Source: Wenzhouxiangella marina
GTDB lineage: Bacteria > Pseudomonadota > Gammaproteobacteria > Xanthomonadales > Wenzhouxiangellaceae
Direction: 5' to 3'
Length of the DNA: 64,000 nt
Assembly (NCBI RefSeq): GCF_001187785.1
Contig: NZ_CP012154.1
Location: 1,606,501-1,670,500 of the forward strand
The notes below the pieces were generated by a model that saw only the letters and a list, made by a program, of their open reading frames with translations, was not told where the DNA came from and made no database searches. Shown piece after piece: positions 8,166-16,507 of this stretch; position 1 is the stretch's first letter, and the number at the start of each line of letters is the position of its first letter. Both the position numbers and the translations under genes were made by a program.

Positions 8166-9359
8166 TCAGTCGATCACGCCGAGGCGACGGCCGACTCGGG
8201 TGAAGGCATCCACTGCGCGATCGAGGTGCTCGCGCGTGTGTGCGGCCGAGATCTGCGTGCGAATCCTCGCTTCGCCCTTGGGCACGACCGGGTAGAAGAA
8301 ACCGATGACGTAGATTCCTTCGGCCAGCAGCTCGTCGGCCATCTTCTGGGCCAGCGGTGCGTCGTAGAGCATGACCGGGACGATCGGGTGGTCGCCCGGC
8401 TTGATGTCGAAACCCGCTTCAGTCATGGCCTTCCGGAAATAGGCGGTGTTGTCGGCCACCTTCCGACTGAGTTCGCTGGATTCGGTCAGCATCTCGAAGA
8501 CCTTCAGGCTTGCTGCCACCAGGGACGGCGTCAGGGAGTTCGAGAACAGGTAGGGTCGCGAGCGCTGGCGCAGCATGTCGATGACCGGCTGTGCGGCCAC
8601 GGTGAAGCCACCCATGCCTCCGCCCAAGGCCTTGCCCAGGGTCGAGGTGAAGATGTCGACCTTGTCCATCACGCCGTGGTACTCGGCCGAGCCGCGGCCC
8701 GTCGGGCCGAAGAAGCCGGTGGCGTGGCAATCGTCGACCATGACTAGCGCATCGTACTTCTCGGCCAGCGCGGTGATCTCGTCGAGCCTGGCCACGTAGC
8801 CGTCCATCGAGAACACCCCATCGGTGGCGATCAGCCGGGTGCGTTTGTGCTGGGTGGCTTTCAGCGCCTCTTCCAGGGCGTTCATGTCCGAATTGGGGTA
8901 GCGATGCCGCTCGGCCTTGCACAGGCGGATGCCATCGATGATCGAGGCGTGGTTGAGCTGGTCGGAGATGATCGCGTCCTCCGGACCCAGCAAGGGCTCG
9001 AACAGGCCGCCGTTGGCATCGAAGCAGGCCGCGTAGAGAATTGCGTCGTCCTTGCCGAAGAACTCGGCAATGGTGGCTTCCAGGCGCTTGTGGAGGTCCT
9101 GCGTGCCGCAGATGAAGCGGACCGAGGCCAGACCGAAGCCGTAATCGTCGAGCGCCTGACGAGCCGCGGCGATGACGTCCGGGTGGTCGGCCAGACCGAG
9201 ATAGTTGTTGGCGCAGAAATTCAGCACCTCCGCGCCCGACTCGGTGCGGATCTCGACCCGCTGCGGGGTGGTGATCGGCCGCTCGCGCTTGTACAGCCCA
9301 TCGGCCTCGATCTGGGCCAGCTCGGCGCGCAGCCGATCCAGTGTTGCCTTGTCACTCAT
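8166..9359 (-). CDS. kbl: glycine C-acetyltransferase (2-amino-3-ketobutyrate CoA ligase)
   Basis: A 397-residue PLP enzyme of the alpha-oxoamine synthase family. It cleaves 2-amino-3-ketobutyrate with CoA to glycine and acetyl-CoA, completing the threonine dehydrogenase pathway. Visible motifs: [41 protein letters not shown], and the PLP lysine in STLGKALGG. It is full length compared with E. coli Kbl. tdh lies directly upstream on the same strand, 167 bp away, with a hairpin repeat between. The two enzymes are usually encoded together because the intermediate is unstable. Confidence 0.96.
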   Translation of the reverse strand: MSDKATLDRLRAELAQIEADGLYKRERPITTPQRVEIRTESGAEVLNFCANNYLGLADHPDVIAAARQALDDYGFGLASVRFICGTQDLHKRLEATIAEFFGKDDAILYAACFDANGGLFEPLLGPEDAIISDQLNHASIIDGIRLCKAERHRYPNSDMNALEEALKATQHKRTRLIATDGVFSMDGYVARLDEITALAEKYDALVMVDDCHATGFFGPTGRGSAEYHGVMDKVDIFTSTLGKALGGGMGGFTVAAQPVIDMLRQRSRPYLFSNSLTPSLVAASLKVFEMLTESSELSRKVADNTAYFRKAMTEAGFDIKPGDHPIVPVMLYDAPLAQKMADELLAEGIYVIGFFYPVVPKGEARIRTQISAAHTREHLDRAVDAFTRVGRRLGVID

Positions 9360-9416
9360 CTCGATTCACCTGTGTGCTTGTGGGCTGGCGTGCCGCATCG
9401 TCCAGCTGGATTGTCT

Positions 9417-9492
9417 ACCACGGAGGGCGCGAAGGGCACGAAGCAAAGCCCCAAGACCACTTTTCTTCGCCTTTCTTCGTGCCCTTCGTGGT
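9417..9492. repeat. inverted repeat of the CCACGAAGGGCACGAAG type between tdh and kbl
   Basis: A 13-bp perfect stem, GAAGGGCACGAAG (9431-9443) against CTTCGTGCCCTTC (9475-9487), is extended by ACCACG/CGTGGT with an 8-nt bulge on the left arm. The loop is about 31 nt. It lies in the 167-bp tdh-kbl gap and would form a strong hairpin in a tdh-kbl transcript, possibly setting relative expression. Its internally repetitive arms (CGAAGGGC units) suggest a dispersed intergenic repeat. Confidence 0.7.
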
Positions 9493-9526
9493 TCATCAAC
9501 AGAATGCGCGCCTGGCGCAATCGCGA

Positions 9527-10582
9527 TCAGGCCGCCGCGTCGATGTCGCCGGTCCAGTCGCAGACGATCTTGCCGCATTCACCGTGCGCCATCAGCTCGA
9601 AGCCCTGTTCGAAGTCGTCGATGGAGATCTGGTGCGTCATCGCCTTGTGCAGCGGGAAGCCGGTCAGCACCATCTGGGTCGTCTTGTACCAGGTCTCGTA
9701 CATGCGCCGGCCGTAGATGCCGTGCATTTCCAGACCCTTGAAGATGACCTTGTCCCAGTCGATGCCGGTGCCCTTGGGCAGAATGCCGAGCAGGGCCACC
9801 TTGCCGCCGTGGTACATGCAGGTCAGCAGGTCGTTGAAGGCCTGCGGGTTGCCGGACATTTCCATGCCGATGTCGAAGCCGTCGATATCGAGTTCATCGA
9901 GCACATCGGTCAGTTTCTCCCGTGCCACGTTGATCGTGCGGGTGGCCCCCATGTCGGCGGCCAGCTGCAGGCGGTAGTCGTTGACGTCGCTGATCACCAC
10001 ATGGCGAGCGCCGACGTGGCGCGCGATACCGGCGGCGATGATGCCGATCGGTCCGGCCCCGGTGATCAGCACGTCCTCGCCGACGAGATCGAACTGCAGG
10101 GCGCAGTGGGCCGCGTTGCCGAAGGGGTCGAAGAAGGCGGCCAGTTCCGACGGAATCGCATCGGGGATCGGCCAGAGATTGCTGGCCGGAACGACGACGT
10201 ACTCAGCGAAGCCACCGTCGCGATTGACGCCGATGCCCTCCGTGTGCGGACACAGATGAGGCTTGCCGGCGCGGCAGTTGCGACAGACGCCGCAGACCAC
10301 GTGCCCTTCGGCCGAGACGCGTTGCCCTTCTTCGTAACCGCGCACGCCCTCGCCGATGTCGACGATCCGGCCGACGAACTCATGGCCGATGACCAGGGGC
10401 GGCTTGATCGTTCGCTGCGCCCAGTCGTCCCACTGGTAGATGTGGAGATCGGTGCCGCAGATCGCGGTCTTTTCCAGCTTGACCAGCACCTCGTTCGAGC
10501 CGGGCCGAGGGATGGGCACATCTCGCATTTCGATGCCAGGGGCGGCCGAAGCCTTCACCAGGGCGCGCATCTTAGCGGTCAT
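9527..10582 (-). CDS. tdh: L-threonine 3-dehydrogenase
   Basis: A 351-residue zinc alcohol dehydrogenase that oxidises threonine to 2-amino-3-ketobutyrate with NAD+. It is close to E. coli Tdh: catalytic zinc ligands in TAICGTDLHIYQWDDW and GHEFVG, the structural-zinc cysteine cluster GHVVCGVCRNCRAGKPHLC, the Rossmann stretch GAGPIGIIAAGIARHVGA, and FKGLEMHGIYGR. The ATG at 10582 was chosen because GGAG lies 8 bases before it. A GTG nine bases further upstream is in frame but would overlap that ribosome site. kbl follows and takes the product. Confidence 0.95.
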   Translation of the reverse strand: MTAKMRALVKASAAPGIEMRDVPIPRPGSNEVLVKLEKTAICGTDLHIYQWDDWAQRTIKPPLVIGHEFVGRIVDIGEGVRGYEEGQRVSAEGHVVCGVCRNCRAGKPHLCPHTEGIGVNRDGGFAEYVVVPASNLWPIPDAIPSELAAFFDPFGNAAHCALQFDLVGEDVLITGAGPIGIIAAGIARHVGARHVVISDVNDYRLQLAADMGATRTINVAREKLTDVLDELDIDGFDIGMEMSGNPQAFNDLLTCMYHGGKVALLGILPKGTGIDWDKVIFKGLEMHGIYGRRMYETWYKTTQMVLTGFPLHKAMTHQISIDDFEQGFELMAHGECGKIVCDWTGDIDAAA

Positions 10583-10611
10583 CGCAGTCACTCCAGAAAG
10601 GCAGAAGGCGA

Positions 10612-10617
10612 ATTATA
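10612..10617 (-). promoter_or_regulatory. -10 element upstream of tdh
   Basis: The minus strand reads TATAAT about 30 bases before the tdh start. The matching -35 position falls inside the terminal repeat of the adjoining palindromic element (from 10631) and is a poor match, so the element may have altered this promoter. Confidence 0.4.
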
Positions 10618-10630
10618 GAAGATCATGCGT

Positions 10631-10900
10631 CTAGTGGGCCATGCGGCCAATTAGGTGACACTCAGCCGTCGCACCAGCGTCGTGTGCAAGGCGCGCGAGT
10701 GCCGGCGTCCTTGCCGGGCCGTTCAACGAGTGGAACGCAGTACACGGCGCTGGTGCGGCGGCCCTTCGGGAGTCACTGTGCCGGCACGACTCGGCGTTGC
10801 GTTTCTTCGCAAGGGAGCGGCCATTCCCTGCGAAACGCGCCTTGATTCGCACCGGCACAGTGGCTCTGAGCGTCACCTTATTGGCCGCATGGCCCACTAG
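10631..10900. repeat. 270-bp palindromic intergenic element (MITE-like or structured RNA)
   Basis: Terminal inverted repeats of 35 bp (10631-10665 and 10866-10900) match at 33 positions and begin and end with CTAG. Inside are two further palindromes. Arm A is 10666-10687 with 10740-10761; all three of its mismatches would be G-U pairs in a plus-strand RNA. Arm B is 10771-10784 with 10852-10865, with a nested stem around GCGTTTC/GAAACGC. The whole element folds as a closed stem with two side arms. It fills the space between the sirtuin stop (10907) and the tdh promoter and has no convincing ORF. It could be a non-autonomous transposable element whose CTAG ends are a target duplication, or a structured transcript or terminator. 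Confidence 0.8.
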
Positions 10901-10906
10901 CGGCCT

Positions 10907-11671
10907 TCAGATTCGCTCGACGAGTCTGGGCAGGCATTCGGCCGACGGCCCGACCAGGCGCCAGTCCACCGAATCGCTCAGGGCCGTGCGTTCGGGATTG
11001 ACCTCGACCAGACAGGCGCCCGCCGAGGCCGCCAGGCGAGGCAGGCCAGCGGCAGGGTGGACCAGACCGGAAGTGCCGACGATCAGCATGAGTTCGCAGT
11101 CGCTCGCTGCCTGGCAGGCCTGCTCCAGCGTATGAGCGTCGAGCGCTTCGCCGAACCAGACGACATCCGGGCGCGCCAGCCCCTGCGGGTGATGCGGCGA
11201 GGGTGGCGGCTCCTGCTCGGCATGGCGCTCGAGCCAGTCCGGATCGATCGCTCGGCGGGTGCGCGAGCAGACCGTTCGGGCGAGGTTGCCGTGAAGCTCG
11301 ATGACGGAACGAGCGCCGGCGCGCTGGTGCAGGCCATCGACGTTCTGGGTGATCAGGCGCAGCTCCGGGATCGTCCTTGCCAGCTCGACGAGGGCGCGGT
11401 GTCCGGCATTGGGCTCACTGCGGTCGACCAACTTGCGACGCCACTGGTACCAGCGCCAGACCAGGCCCGGATCCTCGGCGAAACCTTCCGGCGAGGCCAG
11501 GCGCATGGGGTCGTAGCGGGCCCAGAGCCCGGTCTGGGCCTGGCGGAAGGTCGGGATGCCGGATTCGGCCGAGATGCCCGCGCCGCTGAGCACCGTGATT
11601 CGCTCCGAGTCACGGAGTCGATCCTGCAGCGACTTCGGGATCGTCTGCTTGGCCGAAATCTCCCGAGGCAC
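10907..11671 (-). CDS. sirtuin-family NAD-dependent protein deacylase, zinc cysteines missing
   Basis: A 254-residue class III-type sirtuin. NAD-binding motifs are GAGISAESGIPTFR and TQNVDGLHQRAG, the catalytic His is H127 in ELHGN, and RPDVVWFGE and GTSGLVHPAAGL follow. Y75 and R78 (WYQWRRK) match the Tyr-x-x-Arg pair that binds succinyl or malonyl groups in SIRT5 and CobB, so desuccinylase activity is likely. The small zinc module is abnormal: the segment between H127 and the RPDVVWFGE motif has one cysteine (C135) instead of four, with HHP where the second CxxC should be. No frameshift is visible. It should act on cytoplasmic proteins if stable without zinc. Confidence 0.85.
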   Translation of the reverse strand: MPREISAKQTIPKSLQDRLRDSERITVLSGAGISAESGIPTFRQAQTGLWARYDPMRLASPEGFAEDPGLVWRWYQWRRKLVDRSEPNAGHRALVELARTIPELRLITQNVDGLHQRAGARSVIELHGNLARTVCSRTRRAIDPDWLERHAEQEPPPSPHHPQGLARPDVVWFGEALDAHTLEQACQAASDCELMLIVGTSGLVHPAAGLPRLAASAGACLVEVNPERTALSDSVDWRLVGPSAECLPRLVERI

Positions 11672-11672
11672 T

Positions 11673-13325
11673 TCAGCACTCCCGGGCCAGGTGGCCGTCC
11701 TGGCTCTTGATGAGTTCGTTGAGAATCGGATGATTGAGCGAGTAGTCGACCGGCAGATCGATCAGCTTCACTCCCGGGGTGTCCAGGCAGGTCGAGAGGA
11801 TCCTTCCGAAGTCCTGATCGCTTTCGGGGCGGAAGCCCCGGGCGCCATAGCTTTCGGCGTAGCGAACGAAGTCCGGATTGCCGTACTGCAGGCCGAAGCG
11901 CTCGAAGCCCAGGTCGGTCTGCTTCCACTCGATCATGCCGTAGGCGCCATCATTGAGGACGATCACGGTCAGGTCCAGCTTCAGGCGGACGGCGGTCTCC
12001 AGCTCCTGGGAGTTCATCATGAAGCCGCCATCGCCGCAGACGGCCACGACCTGGCGCTCCGGGTTGAGCATCTTCGCCATCATCGCCGACGGCAGGCCGG
12101 CGCCCATCGAGGCCAGGGCATTGTCGAGCAGCAGGGTGTTGCGTCGATAGGCCTTGTAGTTTCGGGCAAACCAGATCTTGTAGACGCCGTTGTCCAGGGC
12201 CACGATGGCGTTCTCATCGAGCCGTTCGCGCAGCTGATGAACGAGGCGCTGGGGGAGCATCGGGAAGCGGGTGTCGGAGAAATAGCGGGCCAGGCGGGTT
12301 TCGAGGTGTTCGCGAATGCGATCGAAGCATTCGAAGTCCCAGCGACTCCGATCCTGGATACCGCTCGCCAGACGCTCCATGGTCGAATCGATGTCGCCGA
12401 CCACATTGAGCTGCGGGAAGTAGACCTCATCGACTTCGGCGGCCTGGAAATTCACGTGAATCACCTGGCTGCCCCCCGAGCGCATGAAGAAGGGCGGCTT
12501 TTCGATCACGTCATGGCCCACGTTGATGATCAGGTCGGCCTGCTCGATGGCATCGTGGACGAAGTCGTCGGCCGACAGGGCCGCCGTGCCGATGAAGTGG
12601 GGGCTGCGCTCGTCGATGACGCCCTTGCCCATCTGGGTGTTGACGAAAGGAATGCCCGTTCGCTCGACGAACTCGGTCAGCACGCGACTGGTGTTCTTGC
12701 GATTGGCGCCCGCACCGATGAGTAGCAGGGGGTGCCGAGCCTGCTCGATCATCGAGATGGCCTCGTCGATGGCGCGCTCCGAAGCGTTGGGTCGCAGGCT
12801 TCCGACGGGGTCGAGAATCTCGCCGTCCGTGTCTTCCCGGGCGACGTCTTCGGGCAGCTCTAGATGGACGGCGCCCGGACGCTCTTCGATGGCCAGGCGC
12901 ATGGCTTCCCGGACCAGTGGCGCGATCATGTTGCCGTCGACGATCTGGCGGGCGAATTTGGTGACGGGCTGCATCAGGTCGACCACGTCGATGATCTGGA
13001 AGCGTCCCTGCTTGGACTTCTTGATGGGCTTCTGCCCGGTGATCATCAGCATCGGCATGGCGCCGAGCTGGGCATAGGCGGCCGGCGTGACCAGATTGGT
13101 CGCTCCGGGCCCCAGGGTCGAGAGGCAGACGCCGGGCTGGCCCGTCAAGCGACCGTAGGTGGCCGCCATGAAGCCGGCCCCTTGTTCGTGTCGGGTCAGG
13201 ATCAGTTCGATGGAGGACGTCCGGATCGATTCGAGCAGGTCGATGTTTTCCTCTCCGGGGACGCCGAAGATGTAGCGCACGCCCTCGCGCTCGAGGGCCT
13301 TGATCATCAGATCGGATGCTTTCAT
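11673..13325 (-). CDS. acetolactate synthase large subunit-type thiamine diphosphate enzyme
   Basis: A 550-residue TPP-dependent enzyme. The start at 13325 is where the family homology begins (MKASDLMIKALEREGV); the longer open frame is spurious. Visible features: the catalytic Glu at residue 47 in RHEQGAGFMA, LGPGATNL, GHDVIEKPPFF, and the TPP-magnesium motif GDGGFMMNSQELE near residue 428. It should condense two pyruvates to 2-acetolactate. No regulatory small subunit (ilvN/ilvH) or ilvC is adjacent, so it fits the single-subunit catabolic type better than the valine-leucine enzyme. Its stop is 1 bp from the sirtuin start codon, so the two are likely co-transcribed. Confidence 0.85.
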   Translation of the reverse strand: MKASDLMIKALEREGVRYIFGVPGEENIDLLESIRTSSIELILTRHEQGAGFMAATYGRLTGQPGVCLSTLGPGATNLVTPAAYAQLGAMPMLMITGQKPIKKSKQGRFQIIDVVDLMQPVTKFARQIVDGNMIAPLVREAMRLAIEERPGAVHLELPEDVAREDTDGEILDPVGSLRPNASERAIDEAISMIEQARHPLLLIGAGANRKNTSRVLTEFVERTGIPFVNTQMGKGVIDERSPHFIGTAALSADDFVHDAIEQADLIINVGHDVIEKPPFFMRSGGSQVIHVNFQAAEVDEVYFPQLNVVGDIDSTMERLASGIQDRSRWDFECFDRIREHLETRLARYFSDTRFPMLPQRLVHQLRERLDENAIVALDNGVYKIWFARNYKAYRRNTLLLDNALASMGAGLPSAMMAKMLNPERQVVAVCGDGGFMMNSQELETAVRLKLDLTVIVLNDGAYGMIEWKQTDLGFERFGLQYGNPDFVRYAESYGARGFRPESDQDFGRILSTCLDTPGVKLIDLPVDYSLNHPILNELIKSQDGHLAREC

Positions 13326-13427
13326 GCAGGCGGAAGGCCGGAGCCTGTGTCGGGTGTATCCCGATCCTAGCATCGGCCCGTCACGGGAATTGTTAGGGTA
13401 GAAGGCGAACCCGCATCGACTGGATCG

Positions 13428-13937
13428 ATGGAACGTCCCGGACAACGCAGGGCAAGACGAATCGCCGCCGTCTTCATCGCTTTGATGGGGCTGTGGCTGT
13501 TGAGCGATCGGCTGGTCCTGGTGCAGCAGGGTCTGGCCAGTCGGTCCTGGCCGCAGGTCAGCGGCCAGGTGGAGGCGCTGGAGCTGGTGCCCCTGCGCTC
13601 CGGTCGTCTGCGGCCGAACTGGCGCATCGAGATCAGCTATCGATACCGGGCGGCCGGTCGGGACTACCGGGGCGAGAGAATTCGCATCGACGATGCCGGA
13701 CGGCGGCTCAATGCCGAACAGCGAGCGCTCGCGGAGCAGCGTTATGCAGCGGGTCAGGCAGTCACGGTCTTCCACGCGCCGGCGGAACCCGATCGCGCCT
13801 TGCTCGAGCCCGGGGTGGGCCGGCGTGCCTGGCTTGGCCTGGGGCTGGCGCTGGCGATGTTGGCGATTTCGGCGCTGTTCTGGTTCGTGCCGACCCGCAT
13901 CGAGAACTCGGACCCATCGACCGCGACCGGTGACTGA
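13428..13937 (+). CDS. DUF3592 membrane protein
   Basis: A 169-residue protein with a hydrophobic segment at about 12-31 and another at 134-155. Between them is a beta-rich region, WPQVSGQVEALELV..ISYRYRAAGRDYRGERI, then YAAGQAVTVFHAPAEPDRALLEPG, typical of DUF3592. The function of this family is unknown. Both ends lie in the membrane with the middle domain on one side. It converges with pspF, with 4 bp between the stops. Confidence 0.75.
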   Translation: MERPGQRRARRIAAVFIALMGLWLLSDRLVLVQQGLASRSWPQVSGQVEALELVPLRSGRLRPNWRIEISYRYRAAGRDYRGERIRIDDAGRRLNAEQRALAEQRYAAGQAVTVFHAPAEPDRALLEPGVGRRAWLGLGLALAMLAISALFWFVPTRIENSDPSTATGD

Positions 13938-13941
13938 ACCT

Positions 13942-14937
13942 TCACCGGGTCTTGATGCCGTGTTTACGAAGAATGCCGCGTAGCTGGTCGTAGCTCAGCC
14001 CGAGCTGTTTCGCCGTGGGTTTCAGGCGTGCGTCGTTGGCCTCCAGCGCGGCCAGGGTGCAGTCCTTTTCGATCTGGTCGAGGTGGGCCCGAAGATCGTC
14101 GGGGATCGACCCCGAAGCAGGCTCGAATACCCGGTTTTCCGAACTCCGCTCGACCGGTCGCCAGGGCGATTCGAAGGGATCGAACTGGATGCGACTGACC
14201 GGTTCTTCGGCGTCATCCAGGCGGTACACCGCCCGTTCGACCACGTTCTTGAGCTGGCGTACATTGCCTGGCCAGGGGAAATTCAGCAGGCGCTCGATGC
14301 TGGCGCTGCTGAAGCCGGCGAACAGCTCGCGGCCCATCTCACGCGTCATCCGGATCGCGAAATGCTCGGCCAGTGGCAGGATGTCTTCCCGGCGGTCCCG
14401 CAGCGGCGGCAGGGTGATGACATCGAAGGCCAGCCGATCGAGAAGGTCGGCTCTGAACTCGCCGCGCTCGGCCAGGCTCGGCAGATCGACGTTGGTGGCG
14501 CCGATCACTCGCACATCGACCTCGAGGGTCCGGTTGCCTCCGAGGCGCTCGAACTGACCGTATTCGATCACTCGCAGGATCTTCTCCTGGACATTCATCG
14601 ATGTGGTGGCCAGCTCGTCGAGAAACAGAGTCCCGCCGTCGGCCCGCTCGAACCGTCCGGCTCGCCGGGCGCTGGCATCGGTGTAGGCGCCGGCCTCGTG
14701 GCCGAACAGTTCCGATTCGAGCAGGGCGTTGCTGATCGCGGCACAGTTGAGCTTGACGAGGGCCTGGTCCCAGCGGGGCGAGAGAAAGTGCAGCCGCTCG
14801 GCGATCAACTCCTTGCCCGTGCCACGCTCGCCGACGATCAGTACCGGGCGATCGAGCGCGGCCGCTCGAGAGACTTCCTCGAGCACGGAGAGGAAGGCCG
14901 GGGATTCACCGATGATGGGTTGCTCGTCGCGTTTCAA
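13942..14937 (-). CDS. pspF: PspF-like sigma-54 activator with altered GAFTGA loop
   Basis: A 331-residue bacterial enhancer-binding protein without a receiver domain. It aligns end to end with E. coli PspF: Walker A GERGTGKE (36-43), Walker B GGTLFLDEL (about 100-108), RADLLDRLAFDVITLPPLRDR, WPGNVRQLKNVVERAVYR, and a C-terminal Fis-type helix-turn-helix (AKQLGLSYDQLRGILRKHGI). PspF drives the phage-shock promoter together with sigma-54. The sigma-54 contact loop, GAFTGA at 83-88 in E. coli, reads GAYTDA here. No pspA or other phage-shock gene is next to it. It diverges from radA with 93 bp between start codons. Confidence 0.88.
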   Translation of the reverse strand: MKRDEQPIIGESPAFLSVLEEVSRAAALDRPVLIVGERGTGKELIAERLHFLSPRWDQALVKLNCAAISNALLESELFGHEAGAYTDASARRAGRFERADGGTLFLDELATTSMNVQEKILRVIEYGQFERLGGNRTLEVDVRVIGATNVDLPSLAERGEFRADLLDRLAFDVITLPPLRDRREDILPLAEHFAIRMTREMGRELFAGFSSASIERLLNFPWPGNVRQLKNVVERAVYRLDDAEEPVSRIQFDPFESPWRPVERSSENRVFEPASGSIPDDLRAHLDQIEKDCTLAALEANDARLKPTAKQLGLSYDQLRGILRKHGIKTR

Positions 14938-15030
14938 GCTGGAATCCGATGCCGTTTGGGTCGCAGGGAAAGCGGTGCCGTTGTCGTGATGAAACGATCA
15001 CGCCATCGAATCCAAGGGTATCCTAAGCCG

Positions 15031-16383
15031 ATGGCGAAATCGAAATCGATCTACACCTGCCGCGAGTGCGGCGCCAGCTTCCCGAAGTGGTCCGGTCAAT
15101 GCCCCGACTGCTCCGCCTGGAACGCCCTGGAGGAAGCCGTGGCGGCACCGGCCGGGGGCGGCGGTCCACGGGGGCGTGGCAACTGGACCGGGACGGCCTC
15201 GGCCAAGGTCGTTCGCCTGGCCGAAGTCAAGGCCGAAGACACGGGTCGCCGTCTATCCACGAGCTTGAGCGAACTCGATCGCGTGCTCGGTGGTGGTCTG
15301 GTGCCGGGCTCGGTGGTGCTGTTGGGGGGTGATCCGGGCATCGGCAAGTCGACCCTGCTGCTGCAGGCGCAGGCCGAACTCGGCGGGCTTTACGTCACCG
15401 GTGAGGAGTCTGCCGGCCAGGTGGCGATGCGCGCGCGGCGTCTCGACCTCGACCCGGGCAGGCTCGAATGCCTGACCGAGACCAGTCTGGAAGTCATTCT
15501 GGCCACCGCAGCCGAGCGGCGGCCTGCCTTCATGGTGGTCGATTCGATCCAGACCCTGTGGACCGAGAGTCTGCAATCGGCGCCCGGGGCGGTCGCTCAG
15601 GTGCGCGAGTGTGCGGCTCGGCTGGTCCAGTTCGCCAAGCAGACCGGCTGCGCGGTGGTCCTGGTCGGGCACGTGACCAAGGAAGGCGCGCTCGCGGGTC
15701 CTCGCGTGCTCGAGCACATGGTCGATGCGGTGCTCTACTTCGAGTCCGATTCGGGCAGTCGCTATCGTTTGATTCGCGCCGTCAAGAACCGCTTCGGCGC
15801 GGCCAACGAGCTGGGGGTGTTCGCCATGACCGACAAGGGCCTGAGCGCGGTCGGCAATCCTTCGGCGATCTTTCTGTCGGGTCAGGACGAGCCGGCGGCC
15901 GGGAGCTGCGTCCTGGTCACCCGCGAGGGCACGCGACCCCTGATGGTCGAGGTGCAGGCCCTGGTGGCCCCCTCGACCCTTTCCAATCCGCGCCGGGTGG
16001 CGGTGGGTGTCGACCCCAATCGCCTGGCCCTGCTGCTGGCGGTGATGAATCGTCATGCCGGCCTGCAGATCGGCGATCAGGACGTGTTCGTCAACGTCGC
16101 CGGTGGGATTCGGATCAGCGAAACCGCCTCGGATCTTGCAATCGCGCTGGCCTTGAAGTCCTCGCTGCGGGAGAAGCCGCTCCCGCGCGGCCTGGTGGCC
16201 TTCGGTGAGATCGGTCTGTCGGGGGAGCTGCGCCCGGTCTACAACGGTGAGGAACGCCTGCGCGAGGCGGCCGGCCAGGGCTTCGATCAGGCGCTGGTAC
16301 CGGAGGGCAATCTCAAGGGGGTCAAGGCGCGCATCACGGCGCGCGGCTATCGCAATCTCGCCCAGGCACTGGCCTCGATCTGA
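15031..16383 (+). CDS. radA: DNA repair protein RadA
   Basis: A 450-residue RecA-related ATPase that drives branch migration of recombination intermediates. The start at 15031 gives MAKSKSIYTCRECG; a long upstream open frame is spurious. Visible are the N-terminal zinc finger C10-C13-C24-C27, Walker A GGDPGIGKST (99-108), VVDSIQTLW (Walker B), the RadA signature KNRFGAANELGVF, and a C-terminal Lon-like domain (ETASDLAIALALKSS, FGEIGLSGELRPV). It is full length. It diverges from pspF and is followed 124 bp later by a lipoprotein gene. Confidence 0.97.
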   Translation: MAKSKSIYTCRECGASFPKWSGQCPDCSAWNALEEAVAAPAGGGGPRGRGNWTGTASAKVVRLAEVKAEDTGRRLSTSLSELDRVLGGGLVPGSVVLLGGDPGIGKSTLLLQAQAELGGLYVTGEESAGQVAMRARRLDLDPGRLECLTETSLEVILATAAERRPAFMVVDSIQTLWTESLQSAPGAVAQVRECAARLVQFAKQTGCAVVLVGHVTKEGALAGPRVLEHMVDAVLYFESDSGSRYRLIRAVKNRFGAANELGVFAMTDKGLSAVGNPSAIFLSGQDEPAAGSCVLVTREGTRPLMVEVQALVAPSTLSNPRRVAVGVDPNRLALLLAVMNRHAGLQIGDQDVFVNVAGGIRISETASDLAIALALKSSLREKPLPRGLVAFGEIGLSGELRPVYNGEERLREAAGQGFDQALVPEGNLKGVKARITARGYRNLAQALASI

Positions 16384-16507
16384 AGCCCGATCGTCAGGAT
16401 GCCTGTAAACTGTTCAGTCGGTATTCAGGGCAGGGCGCGCATGCTGCGCCGCAGTCCGGTCCTGACAGACACCTTGCGCAGGTTCAAGTAACCCTGGAGA
16501 AAAGCTC

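Noticed and set aside
10631-10900. Two antisense small ORFs of about 85 residues in the palindromic element
   Set aside because: Both arise from the inverted repeat itself (mirror-image termini), with no ribosome site or recognisable protein features.
11673-13775. A 700-residue version of acetolactate synthase
   Set aside because: The first 150 residues lie over the DUF3592 gene and intergenic DNA and have no family similarity; the normal start is at 13325.
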